NCBI GenBank assembly: GCA_947464585.1
Contig: CANHYS010000226.1
Span: 1 to 5,091, forward strand
Source: Planctomycetaceae bacterium
GTDB lineage: Bacteria > Planctomycetota > Planctomycetia > Pirellulales > UBA1268
Direction: 5' to 3'
Length of the DNA stretch: 5,091 bases
Part shown: piece after piece, positions 1 to 5,091 of the stretch
How the letters are laid out: the number at the start of each line of letters is the position of its first letter
Position numbering within the stretch: position 1 is the stretch's first letter
The notes under the pieces: generated by a model
What the model saw: the letters and a program-made list of their open reading frames with translations, nothing else
Databases searched by the model: none
What the model was told of the DNA's origin: nothing
Translations under genes and position numbers: made by a program

Positions 1-1023
1 CTGGCTGCGGTTGGCCGCGAGACTGGCACCGTCACGCTGCTGGCCATGCTGCAGATCGTTGACCATGCGCTTGGCCGCATGCGGTCGAGTGGCCATGCGG
101 CGGTGCTCGCCGAGATGGCGATCGTGCGGCTGGCGAGCCTGGAAGACCTCGACAATCTGGCGGACGCGGTGGAGCGGGCGGGCTCGGAGCCCGTTGGCAT
201 GGTTGCTCCAGTGGCTCGGCCTACGCCGGCGGCCCGGCCCGCCGAGCCCGTGCGCGAAAAAAAAACGGCTGACCTAACCCAATCGGTCCCGAGCGGCGGC
301 CGTGCTGAGCCGGTTGCGATCGAACGTCACGTTGAAACGGTCGCCGTCGAGGCCGCTGTCGGCGCGAGTGCCGAGACTGCGCGTGCTGAATCGAGCGCGC
401 CGGAACCGATCCCACCTGCAACTGTGCCGGCCACACCTGCTGCCACACCTGCCAGCCTCCCGGCTGATCCGCTCGATGCCTGGCGGCGCGGAGCCGAGAC
501 GGTTGGCGGACTGGCGGTTGACTTCGCCGAACTGGCCAGCCGGGCGGCCTGGCGGGACGACGTGCTGGAGGTCGTGCTGCCGGCATCGGCAGGCAACGCC
601 GCCTCGTTTCTCAGACGGCCCGAGATCGCCGCCGGACTGACGCGGGCTCTGACCGAGTTGGTCGGACGTCCCGTGCGGCACACCATGGTGATCGACTCAT
701 CGCCCGAGCCGGTGGCTGTGGCCACGGACTCCGAAGGCCGGGCGTCGAGTGCGGCTGAACGCGGCCGGCCGGCCATGTCGCATGCGGCGATGCTGCGGGA
801 TGCGGCGGAGCATCCGCTGGTGGCCCACGTTCGCACGCTGTTCGATGCCGCGGTTCGCAAGGTGGAGGCGCCGCGGCCGCGGCCGGCAACCGCCGCCCAG
901 CCGGCAGAGGCGCCGTCGGCCGAGACACCCGCGCGGACTGCCGTCGCGGATGATGACGAACGCGACCACGCCGCCGCGGACGATGCAGACGGCGGCCAAG
1001 ACTACGGAGGCATCGATGGCTGA
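1..1023 (+). CDS. dnaX: DNA polymerase III gamma/tau subunit, C-terminal part (5' end outside window)
   Basis: This is the tau subunit of the DNA polymerase III clamp loader, which loads the sliding clamp and couples the polymerase to the replisome. The frame is open from base 1, so the ATPase domains lie upstream, and 340 residues are visible. Residues 1-60 are the helical collar domain; the segment ending RLASLEDLDNLADAVER is typical of DnaX. Residues about 61-155 are a low-complexity Ala/Pro/Glu linker. Residues about 156-290 are a folded C-terminal region (DPLDAWRR, then an HPLVAHVRTLFDAAVRKVE stretch at 271-289), followed by an Ala/Pro/Asp-rich tail. Position next to recR supports the call, since dnaX and recR are neighbours in many bacteria. 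A run of nine A at codons 86-89 is a likely slippage site (separate entry). The far C-terminus is poorly conserved between phyla, so the identity rests mainly on the collar segment and the context. Confidence 0.88.
   Translation: MAAVGRETGTVTLLAMLQIVDHALGRMRSSGHAAVLAEMAIVRLASLEDLDNLADAVERAGSEPVGMVAPVARPTPAARPAEPVREKKTADLTQSVPSGGRAEPVAIERHVETVAVEAAVGASAETARAESSAPEPIPPATVPATPAATPASLPADPLDAWRRGAETVGGLAVDFAELASRAAWRDDVLEVVLPASAGNAASFLRRPEIAAGLTRALTELVGRPVRHTMVIDSSPEPVAVATDSEGRASSAAERGRPAMSHAAMLRDAAEHPLVAHVRTLFDAAVRKVEAPRPRPATAAQPAEAPSAETPARTAVADDDERDHAAADDADGGQDYGGIDG
257..272 (+). promoter_or_regulatory. A9 slippery run in dnaX with immediate -1 frame stop (candidate gamma/tau recoding site)
   Basis: Nine consecutive A residues occupy 257-265. 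In the dnaX frame they are read GAA AAA AAA ACG, which gives an in-phase A AAA AAA slippery heptamer at 258-264. A -1 slip, or one extra A in the mRNA, continues as AAC GGC TGA and stops at 270-272. The other frame also stops quickly, at TAA 275-277. The site lies about 25 codons after the collar domain, so a slip would give a gamma-like protein that keeps the clamp-loader core and lacks the tau tail. Escherichia coli dnaX uses a -1 ribosomal slip at A AAA AAG, and Thermus thermophilus dnaX uses transcriptional slippage on A9. I see no Shine-Dalgarno-like stimulator upstream and only weak pairing downstream, which makes transcriptional slippage the better guess. Function is inferred. Confidence 0.65.
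1006..1010 (+). promoter_or_regulatory. Ribosome binding site of recR, inside dnaX
   Basis: GGAGG lies 5 bases before the ATG at 1016, within the last codons of dnaX. It fixes the recR start: the reading frame is open much further upstream (to an ATG at 749), but that stretch is dnaX read in another frame and does not resemble RecR. Confidence 0.8.
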
Positions 1024-1615
1024 GGAACGTGGCCCGGTAGCGCGGCTCATCGACTATTTCGCCGACCTGCCAGGCATCGGCAGGAAGTCGGCCGAGCGAC
1101 TGGCGTATCACGTGCTCGGCATGTCGCGGGCCGAGGCGATCGCGTTCGCTGATGCCATCCGCGCCGTCAAGGACAACCTCCGTCCCTGCAAGACCTGCTT
1201 CAATCTGGCGGAAGGCGACGAGTGCGGGATCTGCCGCGATCCCAAACGCGACCGCGCTCTCCTCTGCGTGGTGGAGCAGGTTCGCGATCTGCTGGCGCTC
1301 GAGGAGGCCGGCGGCTACCGAGGGCTCTACCATGTCTTGCAGGGCAGAGTCGCGCCGCTGGAGGGGAACGGCCCCGACAAGCTCACCATCGACCGGCTCG
1401 TCGAGCGGGTGCGGCAGGGAGGCTTCCGCGAGGTGATCATGGGCACCACGCCCAACGTGGAGGGGGATGGTACGGCGCTGGTGATCGCCGGACGGCTGAG
1501 CGGCCTGCCGGTCGTGGTCACCAAACTGGCCCGTGGGCTCACCATGGGAGCCTCGTTGCAGCAGGCCAATCGGGAAATGCTCGCCGACGCGATCTCCAGC
1601 CGACAAAAGCTGTAG
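1016..1615 (+). CDS. recR: Recombination mediator protein RecR
   Basis: RecR acts with RecO (and RecF) to load RecA onto SSB-coated single-stranded DNA in gap repair; it is cytoplasmic and forms a DNA-encircling ring. The 199-residue product has the usual family length and all its parts in order: a helix-hairpin-helix at residues 18-34 (LPGIGRKSAERLAYHVL), a four-cysteine zinc finger (C58, C61, C70, C73), and a Toprim domain from about 81 to 175 with E87 and the TTPNVEGDGTA stretch at 144-154, where many homologues read NPTVEGEATA. The C-terminal LARGLTMGASLQQANREMLADAI (171-193) is also typical. The start codon overlaps the end of dnaX by 8 bp, so the two genes are very probably co-transcribed and translationally coupled. 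No ybaB/ebfC gene lies between them. Confidence 0.97.
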   Translation: MAEERGPVARLIDYFADLPGIGRKSAERLAYHVLGMSRAEAIAFADAIRAVKDNLRPCKTCFNLAEGDECGICRDPKRDRALLCVVEQVRDLLALEEAGGYRGLYHVLQGRVAPLEGNGPDKLTIDRLVERVRQGGFREVIMGTTPNVEGDGTALVIAGRLSGLPVVVTKLARGLTMGASLQQANREMLADAISSRQKL

Positions 1616-1663
1616 AGCTTCGCCCAAACAAGGTATGCTTGGGAGTCTGTGGAAGGAGTCGTC

Positions 1664-1679
1664 TGTGACGCTCCTTGCA
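1664..1679 (+). promoter_or_regulatory. Weak sigma-54-like -24/-12 element upstream of rpoN
   Basis: TGTGACG, four bases, then TTGCA has the exact spacing of the sigma-54 consensus TGGCACG-N4-TTGCW. The -12 half is a full match. The -24 half has GT where the nearly invariant GG should be, which normally weakens a promoter severely. Its place 67 bp before the gene for sigma-54 itself suggests possible autoregulation, but a chance match is quite possible. Confidence 0.2.
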
Positions 1680-1687
1680 CGTGGTCG

Positions 1688-1705
1688 TTCGGCTGAGAGG
1701 CCGAG
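1688..1705 (+). other. Small GNRA-type hairpin in the rpoN leader
   Basis: TTCGGCT (1688-1694) can pair with GGCCGAG (1699-1705) around a GAGA tetraloop. The stem has five Watson-Crick pairs and a G-U pair at each end. GAGA fits the stable GNRA tetraloop class. No T run follows, so it is not a normal terminator; it could be a leader stem affecting RNA stability, or a chance structure. Confidence 0.3.
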
Positions 1706-1745
1706 GATTCCCTTGAGTCGGTAGGGCGCGAAGGAAGAGTCAGCC

Positions 1746-3314
1746 ATGCGGATGTCGTTCGGCCAGGAAATGCGGATGGCGCAGAAGCAGATGCTTGCGC
1801 CGCGCATGATCCAGTCGATGGAGATCCTGCAGTTGCCCGTGATGGCGCTCGAGGAGCGGATCGAGCAGGAGATCCAGAACAACGAGACCCTCGAGGTGGA
1901 TGAGCCGGGGCTCGACGAGGCGGCCGGCGGGGCCGCGGCGACGGATGTGGCGGGCGGCCAGCCGGAACCCGGGCCGGAGGCATCGACCAAGACGGTCGAC
2001 GAGCGGCCGCTGATCGTCGACCAGGAGCACGCCAACCAGGCCGACTTCGAAAGGTCGTATGACTGGACGAACCTGTATCCCGATTCCGACGACGACCGCA
2101 GCCGGCCCTCGGCGGCGCAGATCGACGAGGCCGGCGACCGCTACCTCGACGCCATGGCCAACATGGCCGAACGGCCCGAAACCCTCTCCGACCACCTCCA
2201 CGACCAGCTTTCCAACTACGAACTCAGCGAGGCCGAAAGGCAGGCCGCCGACAAGGTGATCTACAACCTCGACATCAACGGCTACCTCCCGATGCCGATC
2301 GAGGAATTGGTCGACCCGGACGGTCCGCAGGATCAGCTGCCACAGCTCACGAAGGCGTTGGCGGTGGTGCAGGGAATGGATCCACCGGGCGTTGGCGCCC
2401 GCGATCTGAAGGAATGCCTGCTCCTGCAGATCCCCTCCGACATGCCGAGCGCACGGCAGCTGCGACGGCTCGTCACCGACCACCTCGAAGACCTCGCCGG
2501 CAACAGGCTTCCGCTGATCGTCCGCAAGACAGGGCTCACGATCGAGCAGATCGAGGGGTTGAGGGATCAGCTCCACGGGCTCAAGCCCAAGCCCGGGGCT
2601 GTGTTCACGCAGCCCTTCGTGCCAGTCGTCAAGCCCGACGTCTATGTCGACCAGCAGTCCGATGGAACGTGGAAGGTGCGGCTCGAGGAGGTCGATCTGC
2701 CGAATCTGCGGATCAGCCCCACCTACCGTGAGATGCTGCATTCGCCCGCCACCCCCGCCGCCACCCGCGAATACATCAAGCGCAAGATCAACGCCGCCCA
2801 GTGGCTCATCGAGTCGATCGAGCAGCGTCGCAGCACGCTCCTGAAGACGACCCAGGCGATCGTCGACCACCAGACGCGGTTCCTCTCCGAGGGGCCCGAG
2901 GCGATCGAGCCCCTCAAGATGCAGCAGATCGCCGACCGCATCGGGATGCACGTCACGACCGTCAGCCGGGCCGTCGACGACAAATGGCTCCAGACGCCCC
3001 GCGGCCTCTACCCGCTGCGGAGGTTCTTCGTGGGCGGCACCGTCAGCGCCGACGGCGACGAGGTGGCCTGGGACACCGTCCGCGTCAAGCTCCAGGAAAT
3101 CGTCGACAACGAACCGAAGGACAAGCCCTACAGCGACGACGATCTCATCAAGATCCTCGGCAAGCAGGGGATCACCGTGGCCCGCCGGACTGTCACGAAG
3201 TACCGCAAGGCGATGGACATCCCATCCTCCCGGCAGCGCCGCGACTGGAAGCTGGTCCGCGACACCAAGCCCGAGGGAGCACCGGCCGGCGAAGGGGATG
3301 TCGAATCGGAGTGA
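1746..3314 (+). CDS. rpoN: RNA polymerase sigma-54 factor RpoN
   Basis: Sigma-54 directs RNA polymerase to -24/-12 promoters and needs AAA+ activator proteins to open DNA. The 522-residue protein has the full domain order. Region I (1-50) carries the Gln/Leu-rich motif KQMLAPRMIQSMEILQLPV (14-32), which contacts activators. Region II (about 51-140) is acidic and low in complexity. The core-binding domain (about 145-330) includes MDPPGVGARDLKECLLLQ at 211-228. A helix-turn-helix lies at about 391-412 (MQQIADRIGMHVTTVSRAV). The RpoN box, ARRTVTKYR (479-487), is followed by IPSSRQRR (492-499) and recognises the -24 element. It is slightly longer than most RpoN proteins, from region II and a 23-residue tail after the box. 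The start is supported by AAGGAAG 8 bases upstream and by homologues beginning close to region I. No sigma-54 activator is encoded in the window. Confidence 0.97.
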   Translation: MRMSFGQEMRMAQKQMLAPRMIQSMEILQLPVMALEERIEQEIQNNETLEVDEPGLDEAAGGAAATDVAGGQPEPGPEASTKTVDERPLIVDQEHANQADFERSYDWTNLYPDSDDDRSRPSAAQIDEAGDRYLDAMANMAERPETLSDHLHDQLSNYELSEAERQAADKVIYNLDINGYLPMPIEELVDPDGPQDQLPQLTKALAVVQGMDPPGVGARDLKECLLLQIPSDMPSARQLRRLVTDHLEDLAGNRLPLIVRKTGLTIEQIEGLRDQLHGLKPKPGAVFTQPFVPVVKPDVYVDQQSDGTWKVRLEEVDLPNLRISPTYREMLHSPATPAATREYIKRKINAAQWLIESIEQRRSTLLKTTQAIVDHQTRFLSEGPEAIEPLKMQQIADRIGMHVTTVSRAVDDKWLQTPRGLYPLRRFFVGGTVSADGDEVAWDTVRVKLQEIVDNEPKDKPYSDDDLIKILGKQGITVARRTVTKYRKAMDIPSSRQRRDWKLVRDTKPEGAPAGEGDVESE

Positions 3315-3318
3315 GGCG

Positions 3319-3344
3319 GTCGGGCCTTCGACCATTCGGCCGAC
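3319..3344 (+). terminator. Possible weak terminator hairpin after rpoN
   Basis: Five bases after the rpoN stop, GTCGGGCC (3319-3326) can pair with GGCCGAC (3338-3344), giving seven pairs with one bulged G around an 11-base loop. Only TT follows directly, with TTTT further on at 3352-3355. It is a poor intrinsic terminator by the usual rules but is in the right place. Confidence 0.3.
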
Positions 3345-3374
3345 TTGCCGGTTTTCGTGGCCGGACTCTACGAT
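3345..3374 (+). promoter_or_regulatory. Candidate housekeeping promoter for nrdR
   Basis: TTGCCG (3345-3350) and TACGAT (3369-3374) each match four of six consensus positions of a sigma-70 type promoter and are 18 bases apart. Transcription would begin near 3381 and leave a leader of about 48 bases before nrdR. No recognisable NrdR box is seen here. This is a visual match only, and planctomycete promoter consensus is poorly defined. Confidence 0.3.
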
Positions 3375-3428
3375 GCCCCAGCCGAAGTCTGCCGCGGAGT
3401 CCACCGCCGGCAGCGGAGGACCCCGCCC

Positions 3429-3902
3429 ATGCGATGCCCATTCTGCCGCACCGACAACGACCGCGTGATCGATTCACGCGCCGGCGACGACGGCGCCTCC
3501 ATCCGCAGACGCCGGGAGTGCGTTGGCTGCCGGCGGCGGTTCACGACCTACGAACGGGTGGAGCGACAGCTGCTCTCGGTGGTGAAGAAGGGGGGCGATC
3601 GCGAGCCCTTCGATCGCGACAAGATCAAGCGGGGCTTGGCCAAGGCCTGCTGGAAACGGCCGGTGACGGAGGACGACATCGAGGGCGTGGTGTCGGCGCT
3701 GGAGGCCGAACTCTACGGCAGCTACGAGACGGAAGTGCCGAGTGGGGTGCTCGGTGAGCGGTTGATGGAACTGCTCAAGGCGCTCGACACCGTGGCCTAC
3801 GTCCGGTTTGCGAGCGTCTATCGTGAGTTCAAGGACGTGCGTGACTTCGTCGAGGAGCTGGAGCCAATCCTGGCCGAAACGCCGCTTCAGGAGCGGACAT
3901 AG
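3429..3902 (+). CDS. nrdR: Transcriptional repressor NrdR (ribonucleotide reductase regulator)
   Basis: NrdR is a cytoplasmic zinc-binding repressor that senses ATP/dATP and shuts off ribonucleotide reductase genes when dATP is high. The 157-residue product matches the family length. Residues 1-38 form the zinc ribbon with C3, C6, C31 and C34, including the family start MRCPFC and the basic [19 protein letters not shown] stretch (25-43). Residues about 49-139 are the ATP-cone domain ([20 protein letters not shown] through [19 protein letters not shown]). The reading frame continues upstream to 3345, but the ATG at 3429 is chosen because the MRCPFC motif is universally N-terminal and GGAGGA (3415-3420) lies 8 bases before it. 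It follows rpoN on the same strand after 114 bp. Its last 16 bases overlap the convergent moaC. Its reductase targets lie outside the window. Confidence 0.97.
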   Translation: MRCPFCRTDNDRVIDSRAGDDGASIRRRRECVGCRRRFTTYERVERQLLSVVKKGGDREPFDRDKIKRGLAKACWKRPVTEDDIEGVVSALEAELYGSYETEVPSGVLGERLMELLKALDTVAYVRFASVYREFKDVRDFVEELEPILAETPLQERT

Positions 3903-4342
3903 TCACCGCGGCTGCCACCCGTCTTCTCTTCAAGCTGGACGGCCTCGATCGACATGCCGCGGTCGATTGATTTGCACATGTCATAGATGGCCAGGGCCGC
4001 GGCCGTGACGGCCGTGAGTGCCTCCATCTCGACGCCGGTACGGGCCGTCGCCCGCACCACCGCCTCGATGATGACAAAGCCGGGTTCCGTGAAACCGAGC
4101 GACACGTCGACCGAGTCGAGCGGCAGCGGATGGCACAGCGGCACGATGTCGCTCGTGCGTTTGGCGGCCATGATGCCGGCCAGGCGGGCCGTGGCGATGG
4201 CGTCGCCCTTGTCGAGTTCCAGAGCCTGAATGCGGCGGATCGTCTCGGGCAGGGCCCGCAGTCGGGCCGAGGCGCGGGCGGTGCGGAGCGTTACCGCTTT
4301 GCCGCCGACGTCGATCATCCGGATGCCGTGGGGAGTGCTCAT
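3887..4342 (-). CDS. moaC: Cyclic pyranopterin monophosphate synthase MoaC
   Basis: MoaC works after the radical-SAM enzyme MoaA, converting 3',8-cyclo-7,8-dihydro-GTP to cyclic pyranopterin monophosphate, an early step of molybdenum cofactor synthesis. From the chosen ATG the protein has 151 residues (family usually about 160). Conserved parts are visible: [14 protein letters not shown] (9-22), [19 protein letters not shown] (45-63), PLCHPL (68-73), GVEMEALTA (103-111) and [10 protein letters not shown] (119-128). D121 and K124 correspond to the catalytic Asp/Lys pair and H71 to the active-site His. The start is uncertain: ATG 4342 and ATG 4351 both lack a Shine-Dalgarno sequence, and a GTG at 4384 falls inside a hairpin. 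The usual LTHxxxxG segment near the N-terminus is not seen from any of them. No moaA, moaB or moaE is present nearby. The gene lies downstream of the HTH-receiver gene on the same strand. Confidence 0.95.
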   Translation of the reverse strand: MSTPHGIRMIDVGGKAVTLRTARASARLRALPETIRRIQALELDKGDAIATARLAGIMAAKRTSDIVPLCHPLPLDSVDVSLGFTEPGFVIIEAVVRATARTGVEMEALTAVTAAALAIYDMCKSIDRGMSIEAVQLEEKTGGSRGDYVRS

Positions 4343-4362
4343 GGGCAGCATGGTAACGCACA

Positions 4363-4393
4363 AGGGCCGGCGTGTCTGCGACACGCCGGCCCT
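4363..4393 (-). terminator. Perfect 14-bp hairpin between the HTH-receiver gene and moaC
   Basis: AGGGCCGGCGTGTC (4363-4376) is exactly complementary to GACACGCCGGCCCT (4380-4393), with a 3-base loop. It begins 31 bases after the stop of the upstream - strand gene and ends 20 bases before the moaC ATG. The stem is long and GC-rich as in an intrinsic terminator, but reading on the - strand it is followed by only a poor T stretch (TT, GTGCG, TT). It may terminate or attenuate transcription into moaC. On the + strand there is no T tract either. Confidence 0.6.
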
Positions 4394-4424
4394 CGGCTAT
4401 GGGGTTGGACGCTTCCAGCTGGTG

Positions 4425-4997
4425 CTAGACCAGTTCCTTGCGGGCACCGATCAGCGTGCGGAGCCGCTCGGCCAGCAGGGCGACGTCGAACGGCTTCTTG
4501 AAGCTCTCGTTGACGTGAGCCCGGTCCACCGTGATCTGCGAGCCGTCGTCCGGCAGGAGGGCGATCACGATGGTGTCGGCATACTCCGGATTGCGTCGGA
4601 GATTCTGGCAGATCTGCTGGGCGTCGATCCGGCCGATCGAGTAGTCCACCACGATGCAATCGGGATGGAAGCTCTCGGCCTGAATGCCGGCCTCGAAGCC
4701 GCTGGCCGCCACCTGAATCTTGAACGACTTTTCGACCGGCAGCTGCTTCTTCAGATTCTCGATCAGGACCTGATCCTGCCCGACGAGCAGCACCTTCGCC
4801 ATCGCCTCGTCTTCGAGGTCGCCCAGCGGCATGCCGTGCTCTTTCAGGAATTTGATCAGATACTCTCGGGGAATGCGGCGATCCTGGCTGCCCGGAATGC
4901 GGTAGCCCTTGAGCCGACCCGAATCGAACCATTTGCTCACCGTGCGGGGAGCAACTTTACAGATCTTGGCGACCTGGCCTGTCGTGAAAACCTTCAT
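4425..4997 (-). CDS. Excisionase/MerR-like HTH protein fused to a degenerate receiver domain
   Basis: A probable cytoplasmic DNA-binding regulator of 190 residues. Residues 1-55 are an excisionase/MerR-like winged HTH: FTTGQVAKICKVAPRTVSKW (4-23), then SGRLKGYRIPGSQDRRIPRE (26-45) as the wing. Residues about 67-184 form a response-regulator receiver fold. Compared with CheY, D118 (PDCIVVDYS) matches the phospho-acceptor D57 and K168 (FKKPF) matches K109. The Mg-binding acidic pair D12/D13 is replaced by G73/Q74, with D75 just after, and T87 is replaced by L146. Phosphorylation by a kinase may therefore be weak or absent. The DNA-binding domain comes first, the reverse of most response regulators. 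The start is ATG 4997, since GGAG lies 8 bases upstream (5006-5009); a GTG at 5000 is the alternative. No histidine kinase is adjacent. I do not know its targets; homologues appear to be common in planctomycetes, from general recall. Confidence 0.85.
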   Translation of the reverse strand: MKVFTTGQVAKICKVAPRTVSKWFDSGRLKGYRIPGSQDRRIPREYLIKFLKEHGMPLGDLEDEAMAKVLLVGQDQVLIENLKKQLPVEKSFKIQVAASGFEAGIQAESFHPDCIVVDYSIGRIDAQQICQNLRRNPEYADTIVIALLPDDGSQITVDRAHVNESFKKPFDVALLAERLRTLIGARKELV

Positions 4998-5091
4998 CAC
5001 TTGGACTCCATGTGGATCATTCGTGTCCGGAACTGTCCTGGCCAGCCCGCACCCTTCTGAGCAGCGGAACCCAGCCCCCCATGACGCGGAA
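4998..5091. other. Right-end region upstream of the HTH-receiver gene
   Basis: These 94 bp hold no gene I can support. They must contain the upstream region of the - strand regulator gene. The best promoter-like pair on the - strand is TGGCCA (5039-5044) and AATGAT (5016-5021) with a 17-base spacer, but it would place the transcript start on the ribosome binding site, so I do not call it. An ATG on the + strand at 5081 is too close to the edge to judge. Confidence 0.4.
5006..5009 (-). promoter_or_regulatory. Ribosome binding site of the HTH-receiver gene
   Basis: On the - strand GGAG lies 8 bases before ATG 4997 and 5 bases before GTG 5000. The spacing favours the ATG as the start. Confidence 0.55.

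Larger units (their letters stand above)
1616..1745 (+). other. recR-rpoN intergenic region / rpoN leader
   Basis: These 130 bp hold no gene. They contain a short hairpin (1688-1705), a weak -24/-12-like element (1664-1679) and the rpoN ribosome binding site AAGGAAG at 1731-1737, 8 bases before the ATG. A TATGCT at 1634-1639 resembles a -10 box, with a poor TGTAGA 17 bases upstream (1611-1616). No convincing terminator follows recR: the small repeats at 1607-1620 and 1623-1643 have only 5-bp stems and no T tract. Read-through from dnaX-recR into rpoN is therefore possible. Confidence 0.5.

Noticed and set aside
266..312. Possible stimulatory RNA structure downstream of the A9 run (CGGCT 266-270 with AGCCG 308-312; GACC 271-274 with GGTC 285-288)
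   Set aside because: The stems are only 4-5 bp and start one base after the run, not the usual 5-8 bases for ribosomal frameshifting. I do not count them as support.
611..2035. A 474-aa open frame on the - strand across dnaX, recR and the rpoN start
   Set aside because: It runs through three well-supported + strand genes and the leader between them, and has no recognisable domain. It is open only because stop codons are rare in GC-rich DNA.
1740..3404. A 554-aa open frame on the - strand opposite rpoN
   Set aside because: It mirrors the rpoN coding frame, its composition (Val/Asp/Leu/Arg/Gly-rich, long Gly run) is typical of the reverse of a GC-rich gene, and it resembles no known protein. 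rpoN is certain on the + strand.
4800..4802. Internal ATG (residue 66) that could start a separate receiver-only protein
   Set aside because: The only purine-rich stretch is too close to the ATG, and the HTH part upstream is clearly coding in the same frame.
4425..4997. The HTH-receiver protein as the activator partner of the nearby sigma-54
   Set aside because: Sigma-54 activators need an AAA+ domain with a GAFTGA motif; this 190-aa protein has no room for one.
4230..5060. A 276-aa open frame on the + strand opposite the HTH-receiver gene and the start of moaC
   Set aside because: It is the complement of a clear HTH and receiver coding sequence, crosses the hairpin, and has no family resemblance.
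5081..5091. ATG on the + strand at the right edge, perhaps a divergent gene
   Set aside because: Only three codons are visible and there is no well-placed ribosome binding site, so it cannot be supported.
1..5091. Mobile element, defence system, CRISPR array or RNA gene
   Set aside because: I looked for transposase or recombinase motifs, spaced direct repeats, terminal inverted repeats and tRNA-like folds on both strands and saw none. The genes are housekeeping genes with similar base composition throughout.

Overview
This window reads as ordinary chromosomal DNA from a high-GC bacterium, most likely a planctomycete of the Pirellulales type. That assignment is an inference from the style of the RpoN and DnaX proteins and from the excisionase-like HTH plus receiver protein at the right end; no rRNA or other decisive marker is present. 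Coding density is very high, and I see no insertion sequence, phage gene, CRISPR array, tRNA or rRNA. I do not find a new multi-gene system. The two observations most worth following are a probable recoding site inside dnaX and an unusual HTH plus degenerate-receiver regulator.

Left part, + strand (1-3314): the 3' part of dnaX (clamp-loader tau subunit), overlapped by 8 bp by recR (recombinational repair). A 130-bp leader then leads to rpoN (sigma-54). dnaX carries an uninterrupted run of nine A residues (257-265) just after the conserved clamp-loader core, and both alternative frames stop within 12 bases of it. This matches the arrangement other bacteria use to make a short gamma form from dnaX. 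The small ybaB/ebfC gene that often sits between dnaX and recR is absent.

Middle (3315-3902): a 114-bp gap with a weak promoter candidate, then nrdR, the zinc-ribbon/ATP-cone repressor of ribonucleotide reductase genes. nrdR ends 16 bp inside the convergent moaC gene.

Right part, - strand (3887-4997, transcribed right to left): a 190-aa regulator with an N-terminal excisionase/MerR-like HTH and a C-terminal receiver domain that has lost several catalytic residues. A perfect 14-bp hairpin follows it, and then moaC (molybdopterin precursor synthesis). The last 94 bp hold only the start region of the regulator gene.

The genes share a housekeeping theme (replication, repair, transcription, dNTP control, cofactor synthesis) but do not form one pathway. 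dnaX and recR are almost certainly co-transcribed; rpoN may be part of the same unit or have its own promoter.
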